Source: Paraglomus occultum
Taxonomy: Eukaryota; Glomeromycota; Glomeromycetes; Paraglomerales; Paraglomeraceae
Reading direction: 5' to 3'
Assembly: GCA_910592205.1 (NCBI GenBank)
Contig: CAJVPJ010000187.1
Coordinates: forward strand, 1 to 36,803
Length of the DNA: 36,803 nucleotides
Of the stretch, positions 22,581 through 33,584 are shown in pieces (the first letter of the stretch is position 1; the number at the start of each line of letters is the position of its first letter). The notes beneath the pieces were generated by a model. The model did not search any database. It saw only the letters and a list, made by a program, of their open reading frames with translations, and was not told the origin of the DNA. The position numbers and the translations under genes were made by a program.

Positions 22581-23424
22581 CACTTACTGTGACATGTTTT
22601 TATACAAAAAGATTGTATCAAAACATTTGCATTTTAAAAAAAGTTTTATTCAATAAAATAGTTCATTATAAAGAACAAAAGCTTTTATGTTTTTGCTTTT
22701 CCTCACTTTGGTGCTCATGGCCAAGAGCAGCTCACATGCAATTTTACAATTACATGCTTCTTTTGTATACTGACAAACTCGATGGTATTGAAAGGAGCCT
22801 CTGCGAAATAGGAGATAATCTCAAGCGGTTCAAACCAAATGATAAACATCGTTCTCCAAAACCAATCAAGTCATACGAGGGACACTCTGGGACAAGTTTA
22901 AAAAGCTCGTTGATGTAAAGAGAAACTTGACAATAGTAGCCTGTCCGAAATGTATTGCAAGATTAAGAGTGAGGTGACGAAGGCCCTGGAAAGGACACCA
23001 TTGGAGTTTTTACATTAGAGAACTGTTACTATTACAAACAGAAAACGAATCCTAAACCAATTGATAACGTCTTGGGTAGAAAACGAGAAGAGGGGCGAGA
23101 AGAATGGCGGAAGTTAATAGCTTTCGCGAATCCAAAGTATAGGGACAGTTATCATCTTCAAGGGCCGACCTTGCAAGCTCGCGATTGTTTTTCTCGTGTT
23201 CATTGTTTACTAACACATAGACACAGTCTCAAAGACAAGTCATACAGGGTGACGATGAATACAGCAAGGGTCGTCAGTACAGTTAGCTCCAATTTGTTTC
23301 AACAAGCAATTTTACAAGCAACAGCAAACGGAATTACAGTATATTCACGATGTGCGATATATTTAATGTATTACGCAATTGATGTTCTAAATAATAATAA
23401 ACGTAAACAGTATTCCAGTATTTA
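22581..23424 (+). pseudogene. Possible remnant of an unknown coding region
   Basis: Two open pieces lie in different plus-strand frames. The first (22589-22918) ends in a hydrophilic stretch including DKLDGIERSLCEIGDNLKRF and KPNDKHRSPKPIKSYEG. A nearby frame from about 22910 reads VKRNLTIVACPKCIARLRV, with a CPxC pair. The second (23072-23425) reads REEWRKLIAFANPKYRDSYH and later NLFQQAILQATANG. Frames change without good splice sites between the pieces. The composition is more protein-like than the flanks, so a decayed or heavily intron-split gene is possible. No family is recognised, and chance open frames remain a real alternative. Confidence 0.25.
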
Positions 23425-25740
23425 AAACCTGTAATTGATAATTGTTTTGTAACAATGACAGCAAATTTTTAAAACAAAAGTGACATTGTCCTTGAAGCAA
23501 CGAATTGTACAAAGGAAAAGACCTGTATTAGCGTCATCCTAAAGCAAAAGACATGTATTAAGCGTTATCTTAAGCAACTTGATATAAGAGGTTAGATCGC
23601 ATTTTGCCTACGCATGAATTAAAGTTATCTTTTCAAGTGGTCAATGCGGAGTAGCGACTCCCAACTTTCTGCATTGGGGCTGGGGGAAAAAAGAGATAAT
23701 TGTTCTTAGATTGTCTATGGACCCTGCCCAATGAGAGATGGAGGAGAGAAAAGAAAAAGGCAATTAATTTGTAAGCTCACTCGGGTGCCCCTTCACATCA
23801 GTTGTTTTGAACAAGCTTAATTTAATTAGTTTCACAGCATTAGCACAAGGTCTTGTGACATACCGCTCGGTAAAAAGTTGTAAAAAAAAAAAGACGAGAT
23901 TATCGTATCTGTGATGTCGTGCTACATGGTCCATGAATAGCAGTCATAGTTTGGGAATTAAAAAGTTTGGCAATTTGTTACACTAGCAGATACAACGATA
24001 ATAGATACTCAAAGGGATAATGTTATTGCTCGAAGGGATAATGTTATTGCTCGAATGGATAACGTTATTCGCGCAAGGGAACCAACAAAGAGAATGTAAT
24101 TGGGTTAGCATCGGGGAAAACTGGACCCAAATATATTTGTTTAAAACTTCAGTGATCAGATACTGCATATCTGTAATGGCTTGTGCGCTGCCCGTTAGAA
24201 ATTTGCGGGGCTGAGAAAGAGAAACAGAAAAAGGGGGAGGGTTAGAAGGAGAACAAGGAAGAGACAAACTCGTGAATTCTGATCTGTAATAGAAGGTTCG
24301 AAAATGAATTTGGTCAGAAACATTATTTTCAAAACACAAGCAACTTGCTAAATCAAGCGTTTGTAATATAATATAAATTTCACATGAACGAACCGCTCAC
24401 GGTTTATTTTTAAATTCTCATATCAGTTTCCATATTAATAACAGATTGGGGACCCATAACAATGATCTGCCTAAATTAAATTGATTGGAGACGCCCAGCA
24501 TCTGCGCAACGTTGTTGTGTGTGAATGCACTCGACGTTCCAAGTAGAACATGACTATCAATGCACCTCGTGAAGGACGATTTTCACGACAAGCAAGTATC
24601 ACATGTTATATTATTTTATCGCATGTAGAGTTTTTTCCCAATCCAAAAAGAACATGGTCTTGGGAATGTCCAGCAAGGTTTCATTCGAGATATTCTTGGG
24701 CAGGGATTGTTAAGACGGTAAAACTCTATTGATAATTGATTTACACGGTTAGACGGTACATCAACCCGCCCGAAAACAATGATTTCTTGGCATTGTTGAT
24801 AGCGCCATGGGAAGATATGTCTTACGTAATAAACATTGACAGCGCTAAGAAATACTGTTACCTTTTTTGGCATCACAAATCTTAACTGTGAAAGTTTATC
24901 AATGTCCTTCCCCAATCATTCCCAATGACTTTCCAAATCGATGACTGGTTAACCTAATACGACAACTCATTGGGTCAAAAAAAGAAAAGATATTACGCCC
25001 TAATCATAAATGGAGGGAAAATGTAATGGGGAAGTGGAAGGGGGCATCGCGCGCTATTGGAATTCTCAATAGCATGTTACCATCTAATCGACATACATAT
25101 CCATCGTCCGGCAATTTCTTAATTAATCTGCCAGCTGTTATTATTGTTATTACTGTATTATTGATTGTCATGTTTATGCAGTCCCCTCTTTTTTTCATTG
25201 GTTTGTGTTTCATTAATCAACAATTCTTATTTAAAGTCTAAAGTCGGATACCCGACCACTTGTGTAGTACACATTCTGTATGTGACACTGTTTCTGCAAG
25301 TCGTTTATGATACTGTTTTCTCAACTTGGATTTGATTTATTTTCGCTCCATTACTATTACTTGTTGCGGTATGTGGGAAAATATGGAATTATCCGGAAAT
25401 GCTCGGAGTTGACTAAGCAAAAGCGAATAGGCAAGAAGGTCTGCATAGCTGGATACGGGAACATGCCTTCTATTGTCGTCCTCGTGCAATGGCGATTGTA
25501 ACAGGGGTCGTACGTCATAAATTTATGCTGTGCATGTTGTCATCATGCATTACACATTGTTTGCTTTACCATTTAACCTTATAATCATAGTTCCCCGAGT
25601 ATTGTCTCACGGACTGGGGTCTTCGGAAATAAGTAACTTATACTTCCAAAAATAGTCAGCCAGCCACAAAAGGGTACATTCTACTGGAAGACCGTGTGAA
25701 TTTGGTGTAACAAAGCGGTCAAATATATTAAGATGTATTA
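23425..25740. other. Intergenic, no supported gene
   Basis: Long AT-rich stretch. It contains a short tandem repeat at 24014-24076 (listed separately) and several small open frames, the longest being minus-strand 24339-23983 and 24915-24616. None has a motif, a start context or splice sites that would support a gene. Confidence 0.45.
24014..24076. repeat. 21-bp tandem repeat, three copies
   Basis: Two identical units GGGATAATGTTATTGCTCGA(A) at 24014-24034 and 24035-24055 are followed by a third, diverged unit at 24056-24076 (TGGATAACGTTATTCGCGCA(A)). The unit is a multiple of three, but no convincing gene covers it. Confidence 0.85.
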
Positions 25741-26295
25741 AAAAGTGTATGCCCTCATCGATTTCTTTTTGTTCACGTATAACTCTTTTTTTTTTTTTTT
25801 TTTCTGCAAAGAAAAACATCATTTCACAACATTCCACAATGGCACGACTACAAGTTAATCACGTAAAGAGCGTAGCAAAGATGTTACTTGCAAAGAAAAG
25901 GTATGCTTGGAAAAAAAAAGAAGAGATGGGTTGAGAGTTTTTGGGTGGCAGAGGAGGACTACACAAGCTGCGCACTCGGATATCACCGTCAAACCGCGAA
26001 TGCGTATCCGTCACGTCATCACGATTTTCAAAAATGTCCAACAACCAACTCTACAGCAAGCAAGGCGCTCAGTTGTTTAATGTCAACACACACTTGTCAA
26101 CAAGCAGATGTTATCTCTCAATGTCAACAACAAGGTTACTTTGCAAGACTACTCTAACCAACGCAGCGACGACATTGTTTTTCATATTGATCAAAACGCA
26201 GCAGCAATCACTTATCACATAACGCATTCAATGTTTTGTTTCTCCTTCTCACTCGTCACAACCTAATCATTATTACTTTTCGATGCTTCATCCAG
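25741..26295 (+). other. Upstream region of the kinase gene, may hold its 5' exon(s)
   Basis: The stretch holds an 18-base T run at 25786-25803, then an ATG frame (25840 onward) reading MARLQVNHVKSVAKMLLAKK followed by GTATGC, a possible donor. Another frame (25941-26222) is rich in Thr, Ser, Gln and Asn. The kinase frame closes at a TAA just upstream of 26296, so its true start must be in an earlier exon, most likely here. I could not fix it. Confidence 0.3.
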
Positions 26296-27559
26296 CTCGA
26301 AAAACACAGTAGCCCAAAGCTTTGGTCTATGCTCAGTCTGTTCACATGCTCTCTCTACACCTACTTGGTGTCAAAGCTGTCAAGCCGCTTATTTTCAATC
26401 ATTTTTTTCGACCTGGTCTTCATCATCACCTGCTCTCAACACTCTCATCCAACAATCACAACTTAATGCACAACATGAACATGATTATGTCGAGTGGATC
26501 AATTATGACAGAATCGAGCAAGTTCGACTTCTTAACAAGGGACATTTCGGTGTAGTTTATAAAGCAATATGGCTCGATGGGCCGAGAAAAGTATGGGACG
26601 AGAAAAAAGGGTGGACGAGATCGGGATGTACTAAAATTGTCATGAAAGCACTGAACGATGATAATAACATGTCGTCATTCGATGAAATAATGAGAGAGGT
26701 GAGTGGATCGACTAGAAAGTTATTCTGGATCACGGCGTTGTCGTTTTGGTTTGCTGACGGACACTATTTTCTTTTACAACAGCTCGACACTAACATAAAA
26801 TGCTCATCTCAAGCACGAGGAGTATTGCGTTGCTACGGCATAACCAAAGATCCCTCAACCGACACATACATGCTAGTTCTCGAATGTTGCGCCAACGGCG
26901 ATTTACGTAAATTTCTTCAAACATCCTTTTCCACACTCGACTGGCCGACCCGCCTGTCCATTCTTCACTCGATAATAAGCGGAATACGCATAATACACGA
27001 CAAGGGATACGTCCACCGCGACATACACAGCGGAAACGTGTTCATCAAAGCAAATCTCACCGCACTGGTAGGCGATCTCGGCCTATGTCGATCTGCCGAC
27101 GAGCCATTCGCAAAGGCAAAAATCAATGGAATATTACCGTACATTGCGCCCGAGTCTCTGATCGGTTTCGGATTTAGCAAGGCGTCCGACATATATGCGT
27201 TTGGGATATTAATGTGGGAGCTGTCGACCGGGACGACTCCGTTTTCGTATCGCGCATACGACGACGAATTGTCCTATGACATTTGTAACGGAACGCGGCC
27301 TCGCATTCAAGTCGGTACGCCGTCTCGTTATATGCGATTAATGCAGAAATGTTGGGCGGAGGATCCGGAAGTGCGACCTAGTGCAGAAGAGGTGTGCGCG
27401 ATTATTGAACAATGGTTGCATGAGGATGGGGCGAAGCAAGTGGAAGCGTGTGAAGAAAAGATAAAACCGAGTGAAGAAAAGATAAAACCGAGTGGTGGGT
27501 GGATGAATAGGATTAGAAAGCGTGGGTGTGGTGTTAAAGTAGCAAATGATAATATGTGA
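26296..27559 (+). CDS. Protein kinase, TKL-like, with N-terminal zinc-ribbon leader (5' end not located)
   Basis: Serine/threonine or tyrosine-like kinase of the kind greatly expanded in Glomeromycotina. Visible exons: about 26296-26698 and 26783-27559. The leader has two CxxC pairs (GLCSVC, then TWCQSC), then QQSQLNAQHEHDYVEWINYD. The kinase domain shows a glycine loop NKGHFGVVYKA, catalytic-type Lys in KIVMKAL, Glu in the FDEIMRE helix, LRCYGITKDPSTDTYMLVLE, HRDIHSGNVF (HRD with catalytic Asp), GDLGLC in place of DFG, YIAPES (APE), SDIYAFGILMWE and CWAEDPEVRPSAEEV. All key residues are present, so it is probably active; DLG for DFG is common in this family. The C-terminal tail is Lys/Glu-rich with a duplicated EEKIKPS. 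The 84-nt intron is in frame and free of stops, so an unspliced reading is also open. The start lies upstream and is unresolved. Confidence 0.85.
27452..27493 (+). repeat. Perfect 21-bp tandem duplication inside the kinase gene
   Basis: The unit GAAGAAAAGATAAAACCGAG(T) occurs at 27452-27472 and again at 27473-27493, encoding EEKIKPS twice in the C-terminal tail. Identity is complete, so the duplication is recent or corrected. Confidence 0.9.
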
Positions 27560-28794
27560 AATGAGTTAGAATGTATTTTGAAATTGCTTTGTTTATATTT
27601 CTATATTCATTTGGGGAGATGTATTAGTAATGAGTCATGTGCAGCTGTGAAAGGATTGTAATAGCCATGAGATGTTGTATTGTCAATATTAGTCATATGG
27701 TTGATTTATTATTGTCTTGCTTTTTTTTTTTTTTTAATATTTGTGATGTATATCAATTTTTTTCGAGCTCCTAGTTTTTCAAATGATCCTTTGTAAATAA
27801 CAGTTTTTCCTTTTTTCCTGCTTGTTAATTGGAATAAAAAACATGCTGAACAAGTGTCACGCGAATTTACGCAGTAACATAAATCACTCCGCCACCACGT
27901 TTTGTCGATCCGCAACTATAACTTTGTGTGTGTGTGGGGTTAGGGTGGGTTCGACCGCAAATATTTATTACTATATACGGGACAAAGTTTTATCGTATCG
28001 AATTGGACCGGTTAAATTCGGATAAATTTGTTTCTACGGCACCGGCTAAACACAATCTTTTCCTTTTAAAAAATTTCTATGTTGAGTAGTAACGCTGGCC
28101 ATCGCGTCGGGTAATATTTTAGGACCTGATATTCAATCATCGCAATCATTGTTGAAAGAAAAGACGGTACGTTTTAGGCAAACTCGTAGTATGGCCGATA
28201 GGATGTTTGAATTCTGGTCTTTTTTGTTTCGCTTTTACTTTTAATGTTTCTCGGCTTTGGTTGCGTATTTCCCTAATAGTCATTTAGTATATATTACATG
28301 TATTACAGGGAATATAATGAATTCCTTGTTGTCAGCGTCCCTTGCATAATATAATCAATGAGAATGCGGTACACTTGTTATACTAATATAAAAAAGGCGA
28401 TTGCACAACGATCTTAACTTGTTATGCTTTTCTAAATATAGCCATTCAACCTTTGACTATGAAGAAAACCGTAAACATAGTAATAATAATAACAATAACA
28501 ACAATAATAAAATATAACGTATATCCATGGATCCGTATTTGAACCCTGCCAACATACTGCCAAGTAAATGGGTTAAAAACACTGAACAAACAGTCTTTGT
28601 GTTACACACATTCTAAACTTCCTGTGGCCTTGATAAATATAAATAGAAATGAATATAATAGTCTACGTGATGACTGCGGTTGATATACAAAATATTAGTC
28701 AGACCAACGCGTGTGCGCCACGCACTGCTGACCCGTCCACGGGATCGCCATTCAATTTTTCACAACGAATAAATTAGGATACTCGTCGGACAAA
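27560..28794. other. Intergenic, no gene seen
   Basis: This is the 3' flank of the kinase gene and upstream region of the small orphan gene. It holds a poly-T run at about 27720-27736, a single TTAGGG-like motif near 27938, and an AAT/AAC microsatellite-like stretch around 28480-28512. No coding region or RNA gene is supported. Confidence 0.5.
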
Positions 28795-28802
28795 TATAAA
28801 AG
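28795..28802 (+). promoter_or_regulatory. TATA box of the small orphan gene
   Basis: TATAAAAG lies 63 bases upstream of the ATG at 28865, followed by pyrimidine-rich sequence and a CACCACCATG start context. The spacing fits a core promoter with a short leader. Confidence 0.65.
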
Positions 28803-28864
28803 CAGAGCTATTCCCACCATCCACGACAATTTTTTTCTTGTAAAACCGAAACTATCACACCACC

Positions 28865-29492
28865 ATGATTAAAACCAAGACTAGAAAACTTAGGAAATAT
28901 CTTAGACGGATATTTGCACGTTTGAACTTGTAAGTGATCTACTAATTCATTAATCATTAATTAACATGAACCGAATAGCAATTAAGCTAATCTACTATTA
29001 TCTTATAGCAGAAAACATCAAAGACGACAAACGTCTTTTTCATCGATATCCCTAGAAGTATCAGTGCACAATCCAGACACTGGACAATCTCCAACCTCAA
29101 ACAAGCGACCAAATTGTGTCGATATTAGACGACGCAATTCGATTATTCCGCTTGCTAAACCGCACAATTCGGATGCATCTCGTTCAAAATTATCGATACA
29201 CACAAAGCCGGAAACAACGCAACTTTTCGGCTCGTCTACTCTAAAGCGGGCTTGGAGACGCCCACCCAGTCCTCCATCATACATGCTTGTTGTACCTGAC
29301 CCTGCCGATGTCTTTATACCAGTAATAAAACTCACACCCGTACAATGTTCATGTGGCTGTTCCGCTCAGCATGGGTACAGTCCGACGGATGTGCAGGAAA
29401 TCAACACAAATTTCCTTGATCCGTATTTTCAAGTTAGGAAACAGAGAAATGCCACCAGAAAGACTCGATCAAATGATGGTATTCAACAATAA
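28865..29492 (+). CDS. Small basic protein of unknown function, two exons
   Basis: Exon 1 (28865-28929) encodes MIKTKTRKLRKYLRRIFARL; a GTAAGT donor follows. Exon 2 (29009-29492) starts after TTATAG; an alternative acceptor three bases on keeps the frame. The protein is about 182 residues. Its first 30 residues are strongly basic and could be an amphipathic or nuclear-targeting helix. The middle is Ser/Pro/Asn-rich and low in order. A C-terminal block (SYMLVVPDPADVFIPVIKLT, then PVQCSCGCSAQHGYSPTDVQ) contains a CxCxC cluster. There is no signal peptide or membrane segment, and I recognise no domain. A TATA box 63 bases upstream, a good ATG context and consistent splice phases support a real gene. 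It may be a lineage-specific protein; the function is unknown. Confidence 0.65.
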
Positions 29493-31813
29493 GAGACATT
29501 GAATGAACTATTATTATCTAGACATTCGATATTAAGATATATATATTTCTATACATACGATGTTCTAATCTTTGTATTATATATAAGATAATTTATTATT
29601 ATATGAGATGAAATGGACATTTTACAATATAACGTATAAGTAAAGGTGCTGGTGACATTATAGTTATTTTGTATCTTAAAAGTAAGCAAGTATCGGCGAG
29701 CATGGTTTCTTAGAACAACCCAATATACATAATTTACATGCATTACAATAGTTTTAATAAAATTGGGTCATAAAACAAACGAAACGTTGTGGCATTGTCA
29801 TAATTGTAAATGTTGTTTATAAACAGACGTATAATTAGGGTTCTCGCTAGCCAAATAAATTTAGTCGCAGCATGCATGAATGGAATGAGTCAATGTGCAT
29901 TGATGTAAGTGTGAGTAATACTAGAAAGGGTGAATTATTTGAGTCAGCCCTTTTGTAATGTCTAGTCTTTACCCCGGAGATTCAGCCTGTTTATTGTGAA
30001 GGATGTAACAGAGAAAATTCTGTGGCAAGTTGGACCAAACTTTTGAGAGAATTTAAAATACATTTGTTACTCCGAAATAAAAATAAGTGGTGTCTCTCAA
30101 AATATCGTTTTCATTGGTCAAATTCGGCCTGGTGAGTTTTATGGTGAACGCCACTCATACAAAAAAAATTGTTTTACAGCCCCGTTTATTATCAATTTTC
30201 GATGGTAGTACGTAAGGTGTACATGGCATTTGTTTCGTTCTACCTTTTATGTAGGCAGACCAATACTATTCTAGTCATCATTATTACTCACCCAAAATTG
30301 ATCACAATGCTGAAACGGGACATACAATAAATGGGCATCTTTTTGAGGGTGGGGGGTGACAGTCAATTCTCTTACTCATAATGTCTCTTTACGACAAGTG
30401 TCATTAATTAGGATAGTGTCACAAATACTTATGACCTAGTCATGCATTAATGACGAGCAGTCGACAGATAAACGAGGATAAACAATCGAAAATAGCCAAC
30501 AAACGCAAATAATTATAGAACGAGTATACGTAATCGTTTGCAAAATATCAGAGTGGACTACTGTTGTCATTTGCGTCTTGCGTAAGATTATGTGCTAATA
30601 AAAGAAATTTGCTATTGAAGAACCTGAAAAGTAATCACAATGAAACAAGCAAAAAATGTTCAAATAAGAAATTGTCATTCTGAATCAATTACAGTGTCAT
30701 TGCTTTTCAAACACCTTTGAAAAAACATCTTGCATTATCCTTATACGGATAACTATTTATATCTGCTATTTCCCCCGTGCTAAGAATTTTATTTCTAAAA
30801 AAGTCAAGATTTACTAATTGCCAAGGAGCATTGCAACACAACTGTTTCAGGAATTATATTTCTTTGAATCGTATCCAAATTATTTCAGCTGACACACACG
30901 CCGCAGTTCTTTGAATTCTAAACCTGTTGTTGTGTAAAGTTATTACGTTACTTTATTTACTGTGTTGCATTAACACAGTGTCAGCGTTGTTACTTCTAAC
31001 ATGTTCACAGTACACAACCATACAGTAATAACGTTTTGGAATGTATCCAGATAAAGTAACGATGAATTCGATATGTATGCATCCAACGAGCTCTCACTTT
31101 ACAACCACTCAACATGATAAGTTTCACTTATTTCGTATGCTCTGGGTTCTAAAGTTTGTCAGATGTCTTCCTGATACTCATTTATTACTGTGTACATTGT
31201 ATGTGATAGAATGTCGCGCGATATATCAGTTTATATACAGACACGTGTATGCCAATATCTCATTATTAATATTGGATTGGCGATCTCGGCGAGAGTCACA
31301 TGCACACGATTTTTAATACGATCTTAAAAAGTTAATAACCACTTTCAACATATATTATAAAGTCAACGGTACCGTGTATTAATTATTCCGAATTGGGATA
31401 AAGTGCGTCATTATTTACGCGAAGCGAAGAACAACAAAAACGCTTGGCGAGGTGCAGACAACTTTACCCAACATTCCGATTCCGTTTCTACTGCCAGTGA
31501 TTTTTGAATTTACAGTTTAAAAGTACACAGCGTTGAATAGCGTCATAAGGGAATTCAATTTGAAGCTTTCTGAAAACAACCATCATAATTACAATTATTT
31601 CGATTTCTAGATTGTCGTTTTAATATTTTCTTCTAGTAGTGCAATTGAATTAAATCAAACCTTCTATTAATTACATTTAACCAATTGCACTCGCAATTGT
31701 TGCAAGTGTAAATAGAAACCCTATAGTAACAAGCCATTGTCTTGTAGCAATATTCTTGTAAGCATCAGTAATTTCTTATATGCATCTGTCTATACACATT
31801 CTCGTGTCCCATC
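29493..31813. other. Intergenic, no gene seen
   Basis: AT-rich sequence between the orphan gene and the convergent AlkB gene. The longest plus-strand frame (31041-31316) has no motif or start context that would support it. No repeat, mobile element or RNA gene is evident. Confidence 0.5.
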
Positions 31814-32735
31814 TTAATTCAATCCCTCTTTTATAATATTCCTAAAAGTCAAGCTTACCCTTCTACCTCTAACGATCTTTTGATCGCCTAAATACTCAAT
31901 CTCGTCTTTTGATATCGAATGCTTATAGTCAAATCGGGATGACTTGGCCATTACTAACAGTGATCTTTGGGCTAAAATAGGTAAGAATTCAAAAAGGACT
32001 TGGGTCATATTCATTTTCGCATGTAAAACGAGGATTCATCATAGCTTTGAGACATCAACTTACGTAACAGCACTTTAATCTCATCTTCGCCTTCTTTCTC
32101 AAATCGCATCAAACAAGGGGACAAGAGAGAGAGCGACAATATTGTCGGACCAAAAAGCGATACAACGTCCGTGTGAGGCATTATGCCTAGTAAATATAGC
32201 AGGTATTACGTCTTGGACTGAATTCATCGATTCAAGATGGAGCAAGTTTGAAAAAATACCTTGTTTCAAGTTGTATTCGTTTACGGTACACATATCAGGT
32301 GGAGTTGCAACTATATCCTCTGACACAAGACGGGACAATATAAACGAGAGCATCGATGGAAGCGGTCCCATATACCGAGCATTCCTAAATGACGAGATCA
32401 GTAAGGGTTTGAAATATAATATCATTACGCCGGGGGGGGGGGGGGGGGGAGGGACTGAAATATTACCTATATCGATAACTGAATTCATATCCGTAATGTT
32501 GTGAGCGTCGTTTCATCTCTGGGTTGGGACTAAGGAACGATATACGCTTTACGTTTTTAGTTTGACAAGAAAACAGCAAACGAACAGTCTACATACTTTG
32601 CATTATTGATCAAACTTACGGGAGGCCATTACCGCCCCATTCTCGCTTATCTATTTCATTTATCAGTTCAGACTCCTCTTCGAGAGTTATAAAGTTTTCT
32701 ATTACACGCAATCCATCAATTGATCCTGTTGACAT
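31814..32735 (-). CDS. AlkB-family 2-oxoglutarate/Fe(II) dioxygenase, four exons, frame disturbed by a G run
   Basis: Oxidative demethylase of the AlkB superfamily acting on nucleic acid or protein substrates. Proposed exons: 32735-32620, 32454-32260, 32186-32064, 31971-31814; about 196 residues. It begins MSTGSIDGLRVIENFITLEE and EIDKREWGGNGLPP. Then YMGPLPSMLSFILSRL, VNEYNLKQGIMPHTDVVSLF (HxD iron ligands), ILSLSLLSPCLMRFEKEG, LLPQRSLLVMAKSSRFDYKH (distal His ligand) and RGRRVSLTFR (Rx5R for 2-oxoglutarate). The QGIMPHTD and RSLLVM blocks recall ALKBH8- and ALKBH6-like members; the substrate cannot be told. The second exon opens in an 18-base run (C on the coding strand), and as written the exon is one base out of frame; 17 or 20 bases would restore it. 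Either the assembly miscounts the run or the gene is damaged here. Confidence 0.8.
32432..32449. repeat. 18-base G homopolymer inside the AlkB gene
   Basis: An uninterrupted run of 18 G on the plus strand lies within a 32-base stretch of nearly pure G. It falls in exon 2 of the AlkB-like gene, where it would encode a proline run, and its length decides the reading frame. Confidence 0.95.
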
Positions 32736-33584
32736 TGTACAGTTAAAAGAATGTCGCTCCCGCATCAAAAATCATGTTCTTGCATTTTCATTGGACGCGA
32801 ATGATATGCAGCAGACTTTGGAATCCAATTCGTTGACCCCTACTACTGACACATTCAGTTTAGACTGTTACCAGAATAATTTCCTAAACGGGATTTTTTC
32901 ATTCAAGTTTTTCCGTTTTATGGTTAGCTGACAATGTGTTATTTATTGGTCACGAAACAAATCAACTTGAGAGAAAGTTAACATTCTTTCCTCGTTATTT
33001 TTTCAAAACAAGACGTAAACGTTACTATCGAATATCAAAGGTTTTATAAATAATCCTAATGCAAAAGTCCCGAGACGGACTAACTCAAGTTCAAGTAAGT
33101 TGTCTTTTTTCGAAAATTCTCTCTTCGTTACATTGATTATTAAGAAGCACCACAGTAAAACAATAACATATACTTTCGTGCGCGCCGCGCGCAAACCTTT
33201 TGGTCTGTAGACATACCGTTAACGATCGCAATGATTTGATAATCAGAAAGAATGAATTCATAAAACAAGTCTGCTCGAGATCGGAGGACTGCTGCGTTAC
33301 TTATTGTTACTTCCTTAATGGGGAAGCGTCGGCTATGACCAGGTCACCAGTAGCTTGCCTGCCGGGATCGGACGGGTTTCACTGTATAAGGGCCTGCAAC
33401 CCGAACGTTTCTTTGTTAAAGGGGAGACATTTTACAGTCGCACAGTATCACCAAGATCGAAATGCATTTTAATTTCCAAAAATCATTGTGATTATTGGAT
33501 CTCATTCTCTAGTCTTTACATCAACTCCCCTTTCCCCCCTTTCCATCTCTCACTCTCTCTTCGCCCTTTCTCGCCCGAACAACT
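32736..33584. promoter_or_regulatory. Divergent intergenic region between the AlkB and Sec14-like genes
   Basis: The two genes start in opposite directions about 850 bp apart. A pyrimidine-rich tract (33525-33575) lies directly before the Sec14-like ATG and may be its promoter or leader. A plus-strand frame at 33200-33472 overlaps a shorter one in another frame and has no domain, so I do not call it a gene. Confidence 0.45.

Noticed and set aside
24616-24915. 99-residue minus-strand frame
   Set aside because: No motif, no conserved-looking block and no flanking splice sites; its composition is as expected for chance.
27930-27950. GGGGTTAGGGTGGG, resembling a telomere repeat
   Set aside because: It is a single TTAGGG unit with no tandem array, in an intergenic region well inside the window, so there is no reason to infer an internal telomere.
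32142-32504. 120-residue plus-strand frame with a poly-Gly tract
   Set aside because: It is the antisense of AlkB exons 2-3, where the minus strand carries the conserved iron and 2-oxoglutarate motifs; the Gly tract is the G18 run.
33200-33472. 90-residue plus-strand open frame upstream of the Sec14-like gene
   Set aside because: It overlaps another frame of similar length, has no domain or splice support, and sits where the promoter of the Sec14-like gene is expected.
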